From assembly GCA_910583745.1 (NCBI GenBank), contig CAJTZC010000013.1, positions 1 to 48,050 of the forward strand: DNA of 48,050 bases, read 5' to 3'. The notes beneath the pieces were generated by a model that was given only the letters and a program-made list of their open reading frames with translations, had not been told where the DNA came from and did not search any database. Source of the DNA: an uncultured Bacilli bacterium. GTDB lineage: Bacteria > Bacillota_I > Bacilli_A > RF39 > UBA660. Below are positions 1 to 7,941 of this stretch, in pieces; positions within the stretch are counted from its first letter, which is position 1; every line of letters starts with the position of its first letter. Made by a program: the position numbers and the translations under genes.

Positions 1-57
1 GAAACAAGGTCCGGATAAGAAACAAGGTCCGGATATATAGAAAGAGGGACCTTTTAA
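1..57 (+). repeat. Tandem 18-bp leader repeat upstream of surface-protein gene
   Basis: Two adjacent 18-bp units (1-18 and 19-36) share the core ACAAGGTCCGGATA. They are followed by a conserved block, TAGAAAGAGGGACCTTTT, that holds the ribosome-binding site of the gene starting at 59. The same arrangement stands before the genes at 45896 and 47995 on the other strand. The AAGGTCC of each unit is complementary to the GGACCTT just before the start codon. The window begins inside the repeat, so more copies may lie outside. Confidence 0.85.
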
Positions 58-58
58 C

Positions 59-1378
59 ATGCGAAAATTTAAGAAAAATAAGAAAATGCTATTAATAAGT
101 GGGATATCATTAATCCTTGTAGGTGGCATTACATTTTGTATAAATACAAAAGAAAAATATAAACCACAAGAGAATTCTCGTGAATTCATCGCGATGTTCA
201 TTCAAGATGAAAACGGAGAATATAGCCCTAACATTTCAAAAGAGTTTCCAAAAAGTGGATATGAATTAAACTTAGAAAAGAGTACCTGCAAAAATGGAGG
301 GATTTTATCTCAAGATTCGGCGACAAAAAAAATAAGCATGAGAGCGAGCCATGCAGACCAATGCACATTGTATTTTGATAAGACAATATCATCATTAAAA
401 GATTTTTATAATAATGTAACTAAAAAAAGTACTGTACCAGATTTTACAAATCCTGCGACAACGGATGAAACTGAAGATGGACTATTTGCTATGGCAGATG
501 ACTATGGAACAAGTTATTACTTTAGAGGAACCGCACCGAATAACTATGTAAAATTTGGACAAGATGCGAGTGGCCAAGATATGTGGTGGAGAATCATTCG
601 CTTCAACGGAGATGGAACAGTGAGAATGCAGTACGATGGAGTAGGACCTGCTAGAATGAACTCATACACGAGAGGCTTTGCACTGACGAGTCAAAATTGG
701 AGCTCGAAGGAAGATGCAAAACATGTAGGATGGATGTTTGGAGGAATAAGGGCAAGTGCGAGCACGAGTCGAGAGCAAGCCCAAAGAAATGAGACGGATT
801 CTTATATAAAAGCCGAAGTCGATGAATGGTTTAAGAAAAACATTGTCAACACAGAATTTGAAAACTATGTAGCAGACAGAATTTTCTGTAACGATAGAAG
901 TACTCCAGGTAATAGTGTAACTGGATGGTTAGAAGACACGAGCCTAGGATTTGGAAAAAACAATACAGGTTATGGATTCATGGGTAGAATCAGAGGAAAT
1001 CTAAACCCACAATTTACATGCCCCCAAGAGAATGATAAATTTACAGTAGAAGCGACAAGTGGAGGAAATGGCGCATTGACCTATCCAGTAGGATTAATCA
1101 CAGCAGATGAAGTCATCGCAGCAGGAAGCGCAAAGACAGCAAATGCCAGTTATTACCTCTACAAAGAAAGTGAGTACTGGTCGATGACGCCACGTGACTT
1201 CCACAATGGCTCTACTGTTGTATCTGCATATGTGTACACTATCTATGAAACTGGCAGCTTTGGTGGGCAATATGTCAGTAACTACCGTGGTGTTGCCCCC
1301 GTTATCAATCTAAAGGCTGAATACCTAGATCAATTCCAAGGAAATGGTACCATCAATAATCCATATATTCCTAGCTGA
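59..1378 (+). CDS. Membrane-anchored surface protein with variable C-terminal domain (paralogue of 44568-45896)
   Basis: A 439-residue protein with a basic N-terminus and one hydrophobic segment (about residues 9-28), so probably membrane-anchored and extracellular. It has no lipobox or LPXTG motif that I can see. The ectodomain contains MWWRIIRFNGDGTVRMQYDG (around 180-200), a cysteine pair region, and a C-terminus ending APVINLK then GNGTI-NPY. It is closely similar over its whole length to the protein at 44568-45896. The segment between YWS and APVINLK differs most between the two, as if it were a variable ligand-binding face. The family looks like the FGE/C-type-lectin-like surface proteins common in uncultured Bacilli, but that fold is inferred. 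It stands alone, with its own tandem-repeat leader and a terminator at 1467. The ATG at 59 is supported by AGAGGGA upstream and by conservation of the N-terminus in the paralogues. Confidence 0.85.
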   Translation: MRKFKKNKKMLLISGISLILVGGITFCINTKEKYKPQENSREFIAMFIQDENGEYSPNISKEFPKSGYELNLEKSTCKNGGILSQDSATKKISMRASHADQCTLYFDKTISSLKDFYNNVTKKSTVPDFTNPATTDETEDGLFAMADDYGTSYYFRGTAPNNYVKFGQDASGQDMWWRIIRFNGDGTVRMQYDGVGPARMNSYTRGFALTSQNWSSKEDAKHVGWMFGGIRASASTSREQAQRNETDSYIKAEVDEWFKKNIVNTEFENYVADRIFCNDRSTPGNSVTGWLEDTSLGFGKNNTGYGFMGRIRGNLNPQFTCPQENDKFTVEATSGGNGALTYPVGLITADEVIAAGSAKTANASYYLYKESEYWSMTPRDFHNGSTVVSAYVYTIYETGSFGGQYVSNYRGVAPVINLKAEYLDQFQGNGTINNPYIPS

Positions 1379-1466
1379 GGACAGTTTTAATTGAGAACAG
1401 TAAATTAGGGAGAAAAATACCCAAAAGAGTGTCTCCAGTTCATGAAAATTAAAAAAAACACTTAAG

Positions 1467-1491
1467 AATAGGCTCAACCTGCCTATTTTTT
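1467..1491 (+). terminator. Rho-independent terminator after surface-protein gene
   Basis: AATAGGC and GCCTATT form a 7-bp stem with a 7-nt loop, followed by a run of T. It lies about 90 bp after the stop at 1378. Confidence 0.8.
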
Positions 1492-1612
1492 CATGGCGCA
1501 GAACTAAAAAAAGACAAATAAAAGACTTGACAATGGTAAGTTCTCTTTTCCATATATTTACAAAATAAAATAGGGAATAAAGGCCAAAATAATAAAGGAA
1601 GAAGTGGTCTAA

Positions 1613-2590
1613 ATGAAAAAACTTAATAAAATATTCTGTTCAGCCCTAGTGGCCTTATCTTTCCCTTGGAATGTTCTGGCATATTCGGATTATATCATTC
1701 CGGGAGGCGAATCGATAGGAATCGAAATAAAATCAGATGGTATCATGGTCGTCGGGTTTTATAAAGTCAATGGCAAATTCAACAAAGGGACTCCCGGCAT
1801 TAAAGTCGGGGACCGTATTCAAAAAGTCAATGGCAAAAAAATAGAATCGGTCAAAGACTTGGTCAATGAGATGGAGAAAAATGCCGCGGATGGGGCAGTA
1901 GAACTTCTCGTCACACGCGATAAAAAAGAAAAGAAAATCAAGTTAGACCTCGTCAAAGAGGGAGACACCTATAAAACAGGACTGTATGTAAAAGATGAGA
2001 TTACTGGAATCGGTACACTTACTTATATAGACCCTGAGACAAAGATTTTCGGTGCTCTCGGGCACAATATCGTAGAATCCAACTCGAATCGATTGGTCGA
2101 AGTTCGTTCAGGGACGATTTTCAGAAGCAGTGTAACGAGCATAGATAGAAGTGTCTCGGGAACTCCAGGAGGAAAAAATGCCAAATTCTACTCTTCGACG
2201 ATATACGGAAATGTAAATAAAAATACGAGTTCAGGTATCTATGGAGAATACAAGATAGACAGTTCTAAAAAGACGCTGAAAGTTGCATCTCTCGACGAGA
2301 TAGAGCTCGGGACAGCGACGATTTATACGGTTCTCGAGGGCGAAAAACTAGAAGAATACGAAATAGAGATTACAAAAATCGATAAAAACAATGAGACGAA
2401 AAATATATATTTCGAAGTCACGGACAAGACGCTTCTAGAAAAGACAGGTGGAATCGTCCAAGGCATGAGTGGAAGCCCTATCATTCAAGGTGATAAAATC
2501 GTAGGCGCGGTCACACACGTCGTCATTTCGAACCCTTCGAGTGGATACGGTATAAGCATTATCAGCATGCTCGAAGATGGTGAAAAGTAA
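1613..2590 (+). CDS. spoIVB: SpoIVB-like PDZ serine protease (S55 family)
   Basis: A 325-residue secreted or anchored protease. Residues 1-23 form a signal peptide or anchor, a PDZ domain spans about 32-105 (IKVGDRIQKVNGKKI), and an S55 peptidase domain follows. The likely catalytic set is visible: His151 in FGALGHNI, Asp271 in VTDKTLL, and Ser286 in IVQGMSGSPI; the GAVTHV and GYG segments near the end also match the family. In Bacillus, SpoIVB is the signalling protease made in the forespore that starts SpoIVFB cleavage of pro-sigma-K. It is somewhat shorter than the Bacillus protein (about 425 residues). Nothing else of that pathway lies next to it here. The start has a good ribosome-binding site (AAAGGAAGAAGTGG), and a strong terminator follows at 2621. 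I am confident of the family; the sporulation role is inferred. Confidence 0.9.
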   Translation: MKKLNKIFCSALVALSFPWNVLAYSDYIIPGGESIGIEIKSDGIMVVGFYKVNGKFNKGTPGIKVGDRIQKVNGKKIESVKDLVNEMEKNAADGAVELLVTRDKKEKKIKLDLVKEGDTYKTGLYVKDEITGIGTLTYIDPETKIFGALGHNIVESNSNRLVEVRSGTIFRSSVTSIDRSVSGTPGGKNAKFYSSTIYGNVNKNTSSGIYGEYKIDSSKKTLKVASLDEIELGTATIYTVLEGEKLEEYEIEITKIDKNNETKNIYFEVTDKTLLEKTGGIVQGMSGSPIIQGDKIVGAVTHVVISNPSSGYGISIISMLEDGEK

Positions 2591-2620
2591 GAAATAGAGA
2601 TTACAAATATGGAGAAAATT

Positions 2621-2655
2621 TATATTGACAAAATCTGTCAATATATTTTTTTCTT
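2621..2655 (+). terminator. Rho-independent terminator after spoIVB
   Basis: TATATTGACA and TGTCAATATA form a perfect 10-bp stem around a 5-nt loop, followed by a T-rich tract to about 2655. Confidence 0.9.
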
Positions 2656-2698
2656 TTAAATAAAGGTCTCAAAAGCGAATTGCAAACAAATCATATTT

Positions 2699-2742
2699 TT
2701 GTTGCAAAAGCAACAATTGTTCGATACGTTTTGTGTTATACT
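2699..2742 (+). promoter_or_regulatory. nrdD promoter with overlapping palindrome
   Basis: An extended -10 element (TGT followed by TATACT, 2734-2742) lies 33 bp before nrdD. There is no clear -35. In its place, 2699-2716 is a perfect inverted repeat, TTGTTGC-AAAA-GCAACAA, where a regulator could bind. It is not an obvious NrdR box. Confidence 0.5.
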
Positions 2743-2774
2743 AAGAGCACAAAAGTAGAGAGGAAAAACATAAC

Positions 2775-5045
2775 ATGAAAGTAGTTAAAAGAGATGGTAA
2801 AGTTGTTTCATTCAACGATACTAAAATTGCAATTGCAATTAGAAAAGGATTCGTAAATTCGAGAAGTGCTTCTTCCTATACAGAAGACGATCACAACAAA
2901 GTGTTTACGAACGTAATGGAAGAATTGAACAAGAGATACAAGAAAGAAGACAGTGTACCGATTGAAGAGATTCAAGACATTATAGAAGAGGAATTGAAAT
3001 CTTTAGGATATACGGATATCTTCGATTCGTTCTCTAGCTATCGAAACAGAAGAAATGAATCGAGAAAGGCTTTCCAAAACCGTCAACACAAATTGATGAA
3101 AGCAATCGAAGCATTATCTCTAAAGACAGCGATAGAGGAGGATTCGAAGAGGGACAATGCGAACGTCGATGGAAATACCCCGATGGGTACGATGCTCCAA
3201 TATGGAAGTACTTTATCGAGAGAGTTTGCGAAGAGTTATCTGATGAATTCCAAATTCGCAAGCGCTCACGACGACGGAGAGATTTATATCCACGATATGG
3301 ATTTCATGCCGATGGGTACGACGACTTGCTGTCAAATAAACCTAGAAAAGCTCTTTAAACAAGGTTTTTCTACGGGACACGGTCATTTGAGACCTCCAAA
3401 AGGAATCATCACCTATGCTGCTTTAGCAGCCATTGCCATTCAATCCAACCAAAACGACCAACATGGTGGGCAAAGCATTCCAGCATTCGATTTCTACATG
3501 GCTCCAGGAGTATTACAGACATTTAAGAAGTTATTCAAACAAGCTGTCAGAGAGTACATCGATTTACTAGAGATGAACAAAACAGTCGATTTCGATAAAT
3601 TCGTCAAAAAAGTAGACGACCTCACGTCGATGGACACAGACCTTAAAACTTTTAAAGAGTTCTATGAGAAAGATAAACAGCTAGAAAAGGCAATAAAGAA
3701 AGCCTACGATATCGCTGTGAAAAAGACCGACAGAGAGACGTTCCAAGCGATGGAAGCCTTCGTTCACAATTTAAATACGATGCATTCTCGTGCAGGTGCT
3801 CAAGTGCCGTTCTCATCGATTAACTTCGGTACAGATACCTCTTTTGAAGGTAGAATGGCAACGAAAAACTATCTTTATGCTTTGGATTCTGGCCTAGGAA
3901 AAGGTGAAACTCCTATTTTCCCTATTTCGATTTTCAAAGTCAAAGAAGGCATAAACTATTTCGAGAAAGATCCAAATTATGACTTATTCAAACTGTCTTG
4001 CAAAGTTTCTGCAAAGAGATTGTTCCCTAACTTCTCTTTCCTAGATTCTCCATTCAACTTACAGTATTATAAAAAAGGAGACCCGAATTCTGAAGTCGCT
4101 TACATGGGATGCAGAACGAGAGTAATGGGAAATGTTGCAAACCCAGATAAAGAAGTAGCAACAGGTCGCGGAAATGCTTCTTTCACATCGATCAACTTGG
4201 TAAGATTGGGAATTAAACACGGGACAGCGACGGGTGGTAAACTCGATATGGAAGAGTTTTACAAAGAACTCGACGAAAAAATAGATTTGGTAAAAGACCA
4301 ATTGCTAGAGAGATTCCAAATTCAATGCTCCAAGAAGGTTTACAATTTCCCATTCTTACTTGGACAAGGTTTGTTTGTCGATTCTGACGGTTTAGGACCT
4401 GAAGACGATATTACACCTGTTTTAAGAAATTGCTCTTTGGGAGTTGGATTCATCGGACTCGCAGAATGTCTTACAGCCCTCATAGGAACACATCATGGAG
4501 AGACGGACGAGGCAAGAAAGCTCGGTATGGAGATTATCACACACATGCGTGAGAGATTGGATAAGATTTCAAACCAATATAAACTGAATTTCACCTTGCT
4601 CGCGACACCTGCAGAAGGATTATCTGGTAAATTTGTCGCAATGGACAGATCGATCTATGGTACAATGCCAGGAATCACGGATAAAGAGTACTATACAAAT
4701 TCGTACCATGTCCCTGTTAGGTTTAACATCAGTGCCACAGAGAAAATCAAAATTGAAGGACCTTACCATGCACTTACAAATGGTGGTCATATCACTTATA
4801 TCGAACTCGACGGTGATACAGTGAACAATCTCGAGGCGTTTGAGAACATCGTTCGCTGCATGCACGATAATAAAATTGGATACGGCGCAATAAACCATCC
4901 AGTCGATAGAGACCCAGTATGTGGATATACAGGCGTCATCGGCGACGTTTGCCCAGGCTGTGGTAGACACGAATCGGAAGGTATTCCGATTGAACAAATC
5001 GAACATTTCGATGTTCGTACAGAATGTGCAAGTTGCACGAATTAA
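2775..5045 (+). CDS. nrdD: Anaerobic ribonucleoside-triphosphate reductase, large part (lacks glycyl-radical tail)
   Basis: A 756-residue class III ribonucleotide reductase, which makes dNTPs from NTPs without oxygen. An N-terminal ATP-cone (about 1-95, starting MKVVKRDGKVVSFN) precedes the ten-stranded barrel domain, with GTTTCCQINLEKL (C185, C186) and AYMGCRTRV (C446). Near the C-terminus are zinc-site cysteines at about 716, 726, 729, 751 and 754. The protein then stops. The glycyl-radical loop that normally follows the zinc site in E. coli NrdD (RRVCGYLG) is missing and is encoded by the next small gene at 5072. With that gene and nrdG at 5252 it forms a tight operon. The ribosome-binding site is GAGAGGA. 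Confidence 0.97.
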   Translation: MKVVKRDGKVVSFNDTKIAIAIRKGFVNSRSASSYTEDDHNKVFTNVMEELNKRYKKEDSVPIEEIQDIIEEELKSLGYTDIFDSFSSYRNRRNESRKAFQNRQHKLMKAIEALSLKTAIEEDSKRDNANVDGNTPMGTMLQYGSTLSREFAKSYLMNSKFASAHDDGEIYIHDMDFMPMGTTTCCQINLEKLFKQGFSTGHGHLRPPKGIITYAALAAIAIQSNQNDQHGGQSIPAFDFYMAPGVLQTFKKLFKQAVREYIDLLEMNKTVDFDKFVKKVDDLTSMDTDLKTFKEFYEKDKQLEKAIKKAYDIAVKKTDRETFQAMEAFVHNLNTMHSRAGAQVPFSSINFGTDTSFEGRMATKNYLYALDSGLGKGETPIFPISIFKVKEGINYFEKDPNYDLFKLSCKVSAKRLFPNFSFLDSPFNLQYYKKGDPNSEVAYMGCRTRVMGNVANPDKEVATGRGNASFTSINLVRLGIKHGTATGGKLDMEEFYKELDEKIDLVKDQLLERFQIQCSKKVYNFPFLLGQGLFVDSDGLGPEDDITPVLRNCSLGVGFIGLAECLTALIGTHHGETDEARKLGMEIITHMRERLDKISNQYKLNFTLLATPAEGLSGKFVAMDRSIYGTMPGITDKEYYTNSYHVPVRFNISATEKIKIEGPYHALTNGGHITYIELDGDTVNNLEAFENIVRCMHDNKIGYGAINHPVDRDPVCGYTGVIGDVCPGCGRHESEGIPIEQIEHFDVRTECASCTN

Positions 5046-5071
5046 AAAAATAGAAAGAAAGAGGAAAAATT

Positions 5072-5248
5072 ATGAAAAATCAAAATAAAAATATCGTAGG
5101 AGAAGGCGTTAAATTCGAACGCATAAGAAGAATTACAGGTTACTTAGTAGGAACTGTAGACAGATTCAACAACGCAAAAAGAGCAGAAGAGAGAGATAGA
5201 GTAAAACACTCTCTAGATAAATTGAACTGCGATAAAAAGGCAGCTTAG
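5072..5248 (+). CDS. Separate glycyl-radical domain of NrdD (58 residues)
   Basis: A small gene of 58 residues between nrdD and nrdG, with its own ribosome-binding site (AAAGAGGAAAAAT) and ATG. It contains FERIRRITGYLVG, then DRFNNAKRAEERDRVKHSL. This aligns with the C-terminal end of E. coli NrdD (RRVCGYLG, then NAGKQEEVKRRVKHL), where the glycine is the radical site. Gly23 is therefore the predicted radical glycine. The preceding nrdD ends just where this tail should begin, so the reductase appears to be split in two chains that must associate, much as YfiD/GrcA docks on pyruvate formate-lyase. nrdG follows 3 bp later. The homology is seen directly; assembly in trans is inferred. Confidence 0.85.
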   Translation: MKNQNKNIVGEGVKFERIRRITGYLVGTVDRFNNAKRAEERDRVKHSLDKLNCDKKAA

Positions 5249-5251
5249 GAC

Positions 5252-5803
5252 ATGAAAATCAGACTAGCCAGTGACCTTCAGACCGACAGCATCGTCGATG
5301 GTCCAGGAATCAGGACAGTCATTTGGACGCAAGGGTGCGGTCACGCCTGTCCTGGTTGCCATAATCCCGGCACACACGCCTTTAATGGAGGAGTGGAAGT
5401 CGATGTCGAAGAAGTGAAAAAGGCATTAGACGAAGTAGAAGGGCAAAATGGTGTGACTTTCTCCGGTGGGGATCCTGTATACCAAATCGAACCAGTCATC
5501 GAGCTCGCCAAGTATGTTAAAACGAAAAATCTTAACGTTTGGCTCTATTCAGGCTTTACGTATGAAGAGATATTGAATCTTCCTAAAGGGAAAGAACTGC
5601 TCGCGACGATAGATTGTCTAGTAGATGGAAAGTTCGACATAAAGACCCGTTCATTAGACTTGGTTTTTAGAGGATCAGAGAACCAAAGAGTCATCGATAC
5701 AAAGGAATCTCTAAAGAAAAACGAGGTCGTCATCATCGAAAAATATATGAAAAAAAAGGACAATACGCCCTTATATCAAAAAAAGGAAGATATATTCGTA
5801 TAG
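5252..5803 (+). CDS. nrdG: Anaerobic ribonucleotide reductase-activating protein (radical SAM)
   Basis: A 183-residue radical-SAM activase that uses a 4Fe-4S cluster and S-adenosylmethionine to generate the glycyl radical on NrdD. The cluster ligands are C29, C33 and C36 (CGHACPGC), after the family segment IVDGPGIRTVIWTQGCG. FSGGDP (about 71-76) is the GGE-like SAM-binding motif. Here its substrate glycine should be on the 58-residue protein encoded immediately upstream, only 3 bp away. The C-terminal 25 residues are lysine-rich and look unstructured. Confidence 0.95.
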   Translation: MKIRLASDLQTDSIVDGPGIRTVIWTQGCGHACPGCHNPGTHAFNGGVEVDVEEVKKALDEVEGQNGVTFSGGDPVYQIEPVIELAKYVKTKNLNVWLYSGFTYEEILNLPKGKELLATIDCLVDGKFDIKTRSLDLVFRGSENQRVIDTKESLKKNEVVIIEKYMKKKDNTPLYQKKEDIFV

Positions 5804-5828
5804 CTTCTTTTTTTATTCTTCTTTTTTC

Positions 5829-5857
5829 TTGACAAAATGGTTTCACTTCATTAAAAT
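5829..5857 (+). promoter_or_regulatory. Sigma-A-type promoter for the gene at 5880
   Basis: TTGACA (5829-5834), a 17-bp spacer, then TAAAAT (5852-5857), followed by a GAGGTG ribosome-binding site and the start at 5880. Confidence 0.75.
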
Positions 5858-5879
5858 AATTCTTATATTGAGGTGAAAA

Positions 5880-6923
5880 ATGATGGATGAAAACGTTAGA
5901 ACGACATTAGAGGCGATTAACCTTGTCAGAAAGGCCTATAATCCCTTCGAAGTCAAATATGGCAGTCATGCTTCGATTTATATAGCTCCGACGGGGAATG
6001 TCAAGGACATGATGGCAGAATTTAAAAAAGCGAAAAGAGTTTTAGCCGTCGGTGGTGCAGGCGCGTTCGGCTTTGAGGCCGGCATAAATGATGCGGAAGT
6101 TGTAGATATGTTCGACTGTAATGTTTTGCAGAAGTATTTCTATGAGTTAGTCAAAGCCAGCATCACAATTCTTCCCTATGAAGAATTTATGGATTACTTC
6201 ACATTGAAAACACAAGGTGAGATGCAACCTATTGTTGAATGGAGAAACCTTCTCGCTCCAGATTTACTTTTTAAAGTCGGTGACTTGCTTCCATTTGAGA
6301 CGAGCATTGTATTTACAGCTTTATATCAGAGATTTTCTCACTACGACATGTTAAACAGTGCTCTTTTCAGACTTGCTCATGCCATCTACAGAGACTTTCT
6401 GACGCGCTTCGCGTCCATGTATAACGAAGAATCCTATTATAAATTACAGGAGAAACTGAGAAAACAGGCAGTGCAAATCTCCTACCAAACTGCTTCTCTT
6501 TTCGACCTACCGAAAAAATTTGATGGACCGTATGACTTGGTAGTTTTAGGAAACATTCCTCAATACTACAAAAATATTTCGGGCCTAAATTCTGTCTTTG
6601 CTATGAACACATTTATAAAGAAAGAACTTAGTAAATTGCTCGCCCCAGATGGTGTGATAGCGGTAAACTATGGTTTTGAATGTTCGACGAGATGTCTCAA
6701 AAACAGCCTAGGCCTGCAAAATCTGCCGAGTAAAAGCTATGACACGCCCAAAGGCAGATTCGTCTTACGAGAAGAAGCAAAACAAGATATCATGACAGGA
6801 CTTTACAAAAAAGGTGGCTATGAAGTTTTCTTTATCGTAGGAGTGGAGACATTTGATGGTCAACTTGCTGAAAACAGCGTTTTAACTTATAGACCTCTCA
6901 AGCCAAAACAAAACGACAAGTAA
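5880..6923 (+). CDS. SAM-dependent methyltransferase-like protein, function unknown
   Basis: A 347-residue cytoplasmic protein. I do not recognise a specific family member. Two segments look like a Rossmann-type methyltransferase: RVLAVGGAGAFGFEAG (about 50-65, motif I-like) and PYDLVVLGNIPQYY (about 218-231, motif IV-like), followed by LLAPDGVIAVNYGF. A helical insert of about 100 residues separates them. This pattern resembles DUF3419-type or related methyltransferases, but the substrate cannot be read. It is monocistronic, with a good promoter at 5829 and a terminator at 6911. Either of two in-frame ATGs (5880 or 5883) could start it. Confidence 0.75.
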   Translation: MMDENVRTTLEAINLVRKAYNPFEVKYGSHASIYIAPTGNVKDMMAEFKKAKRVLAVGGAGAFGFEAGINDAEVVDMFDCNVLQKYFYELVKASITILPYEEFMDYFTLKTQGEMQPIVEWRNLLAPDLLFKVGDLLPFETSIVFTALYQRFSHYDMLNSALFRLAHAIYRDFLTRFASMYNEESYYKLQEKLRKQAVQISYQTASLFDLPKKFDGPYDLVVLGNIPQYYKNISGLNSVFAMNTFIKKELSKLLAPDGVIAVNYGFECSTRCLKNSLGLQNLPSKSYDTPKGRFVLREEAKQDIMTGLYKKGGYEVFFIVGVETFDGQLAENSVLTYRPLKPKQNDK

Positions 6924-6945
6924 ATCAAAAATTTGTCGTTTTTAT
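6911..6945 (+). terminator. Rho-independent terminator
   Basis: AAACGACAA pairs with TTGTCGTTT; a T-rich tail follows. The left arm overlaps the end of the gene that stops at 6923. Confidence 0.8.
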
Positions 6946-6996
6946 TAAAATAAAGCGAATTTATAATATAATTTTGATAGGAAAGGAGTCCCCGCG

Positions 6997-7674
6997 ATGA
7001 TAGAAGAAGTGACAAAACAGGTTAGTGAACTATTGAAAAATGACAATTCTGGGCATGGAATGGACCACATCCGTAGAGTAGTCAATCTCTCCTTGAAACT
7101 AACCGAGAAAGAAAAAGCAGACAGAGAACTGGTGGCATTGATAGCATTATTGCACGATGTCGACGATTATAAAATATTCGGAACAGAAAGTGCTGAGAAT
7201 TTGACAAATGCAAAGAAGATTTTAGAAGAATGCGCTATAGATGCTGTGTTAAAAAAACAGGTCCTCGATGCGATACAGACGATTGGTTTTAGTAAAAGAT
7301 TAAGAGGGATAGAACCGAAAACTCTCGAAGCCAAGATTGTATCGGATGCAGATATGTGCGATATTTTAGGTGCAAATGGCATTTTAAGAGTTTACATGTA
7401 CCACCAGAAAAACGAAAGTCCATTTTTTGACAGAAACGTATTTCCGGTTGAAAATATGACCATAGAGAAATATAAAAAATGTGCCGACTCTGGAATCTGT
7501 CATCTATTCGAAAAAGCACTAAAAATAAAAGAATTTTTATTGACGAAATCGGGAAAAGAAGAAGCTGAATCTAGATTTCAAATGACTACACAGTTCTTAT
7601 ATCACTTTTTCGACGAAGAAAATGCACAAGAATGGATTGAATACCTAGATAACTTTATAAAAAAGAACGAATAA
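6997..7674 (+). CDS. HD-domain phosphohydrolase
   Basis: A 225-residue protein of the HD superfamily (YedJ/YpgQ-like). The metal ligands are visible: H in SGHGMDHIRRV (about 20-25), HD in ALLHDVDD (about 52-55), and D in VSDADMCDILGA (about 117). Members hydrolyse phosphate bonds in nucleotides or related compounds; the substrate is not known. The start has a good ribosome-binding site (GAAAGGAG, 8 bp upstream). It is separated from its upstream neighbour by a terminator. Confidence 0.85.
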   Translation: MIEEVTKQVSELLKNDNSGHGMDHIRRVVNLSLKLTEKEKADRELVALIALLHDVDDYKIFGTESAENLTNAKKILEECAIDAVLKKQVLDAIQTIGFSKRLRGIEPKTLEAKIVSDADMCDILGANGILRVYMYHQKNESPFFDRNVFPVENMTIEKYKKCADSGICHLFEKALKIKEFLLTKSGKEEAESRFQMTTQFLYHFFDEENAQEWIEYLDNFIKKNE

Positions 7675-7734
7675 TAAGTTAAATCTCAAGCAAATGGTTC
7701 AAACAAAAATAGATGTCTTAGACACCTATTCATT

Positions 7735-7857
7735 CTACTTCGACGCTAATAAATAGTAGAGAATCGAACCTACAAAACTGATTAACATCGCGAAGAACAT
7801 GAACCAAATGAAAATTTTTGTGCCGATTCCGGTATTCTTTTTTGCTTTATAAGCCAT
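7735..7857 (-). CDS. Small membrane protein, DUF4044-like
   Basis: A 40-residue protein on the - strand: a basic N-terminus (MAYKAKKNTGIG), then one membrane helix (IFIWFMFFAMLISFVGSILYY). Its size and layout match the DUF4044 family of tiny Firmicutes membrane proteins of unknown role. A GAGGTG ribosome-binding site lies 7 bp before the ATG, and TATAAT is found just upstream, so it looks genuinely expressed. It is the only - strand gene between 1 and 11 kb. Confidence 0.7.
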   Translation of the reverse strand: MAYKAKKNTGIGTKIFIWFMFFAMLISFVGSILYYLLASK

Positions 7858-7941
7858 ATTTTTCACCTCTCGTACCATTAATTATACTAAATTATTCATA
7901 AAATGGAAAGGATAAAATATAATTAATCAGGGAGAAAATAC

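Noticed and set aside
4620..5006. 128-codon open frame on the - strand inside nrdD
   Set aside because: It is a shadow of the conserved nrdD frame with no ribosome-binding site.
5046..5071. Frameshift or assembly error splitting nrdD
   Set aside because: The spacer holds a proper ribosome-binding site, and the small protein has its own N-terminal extension before the radical motif, so a genuine separate gene fits better.
7740..7770. T-arm-like sequence (GTAGGTTCGATTCTCTAC on the - strand) suggesting a tRNA
   Set aside because: No acceptor stem, D-arm or anticodon arm can be placed around it, and it lies inside a well-supported 40-residue gene.
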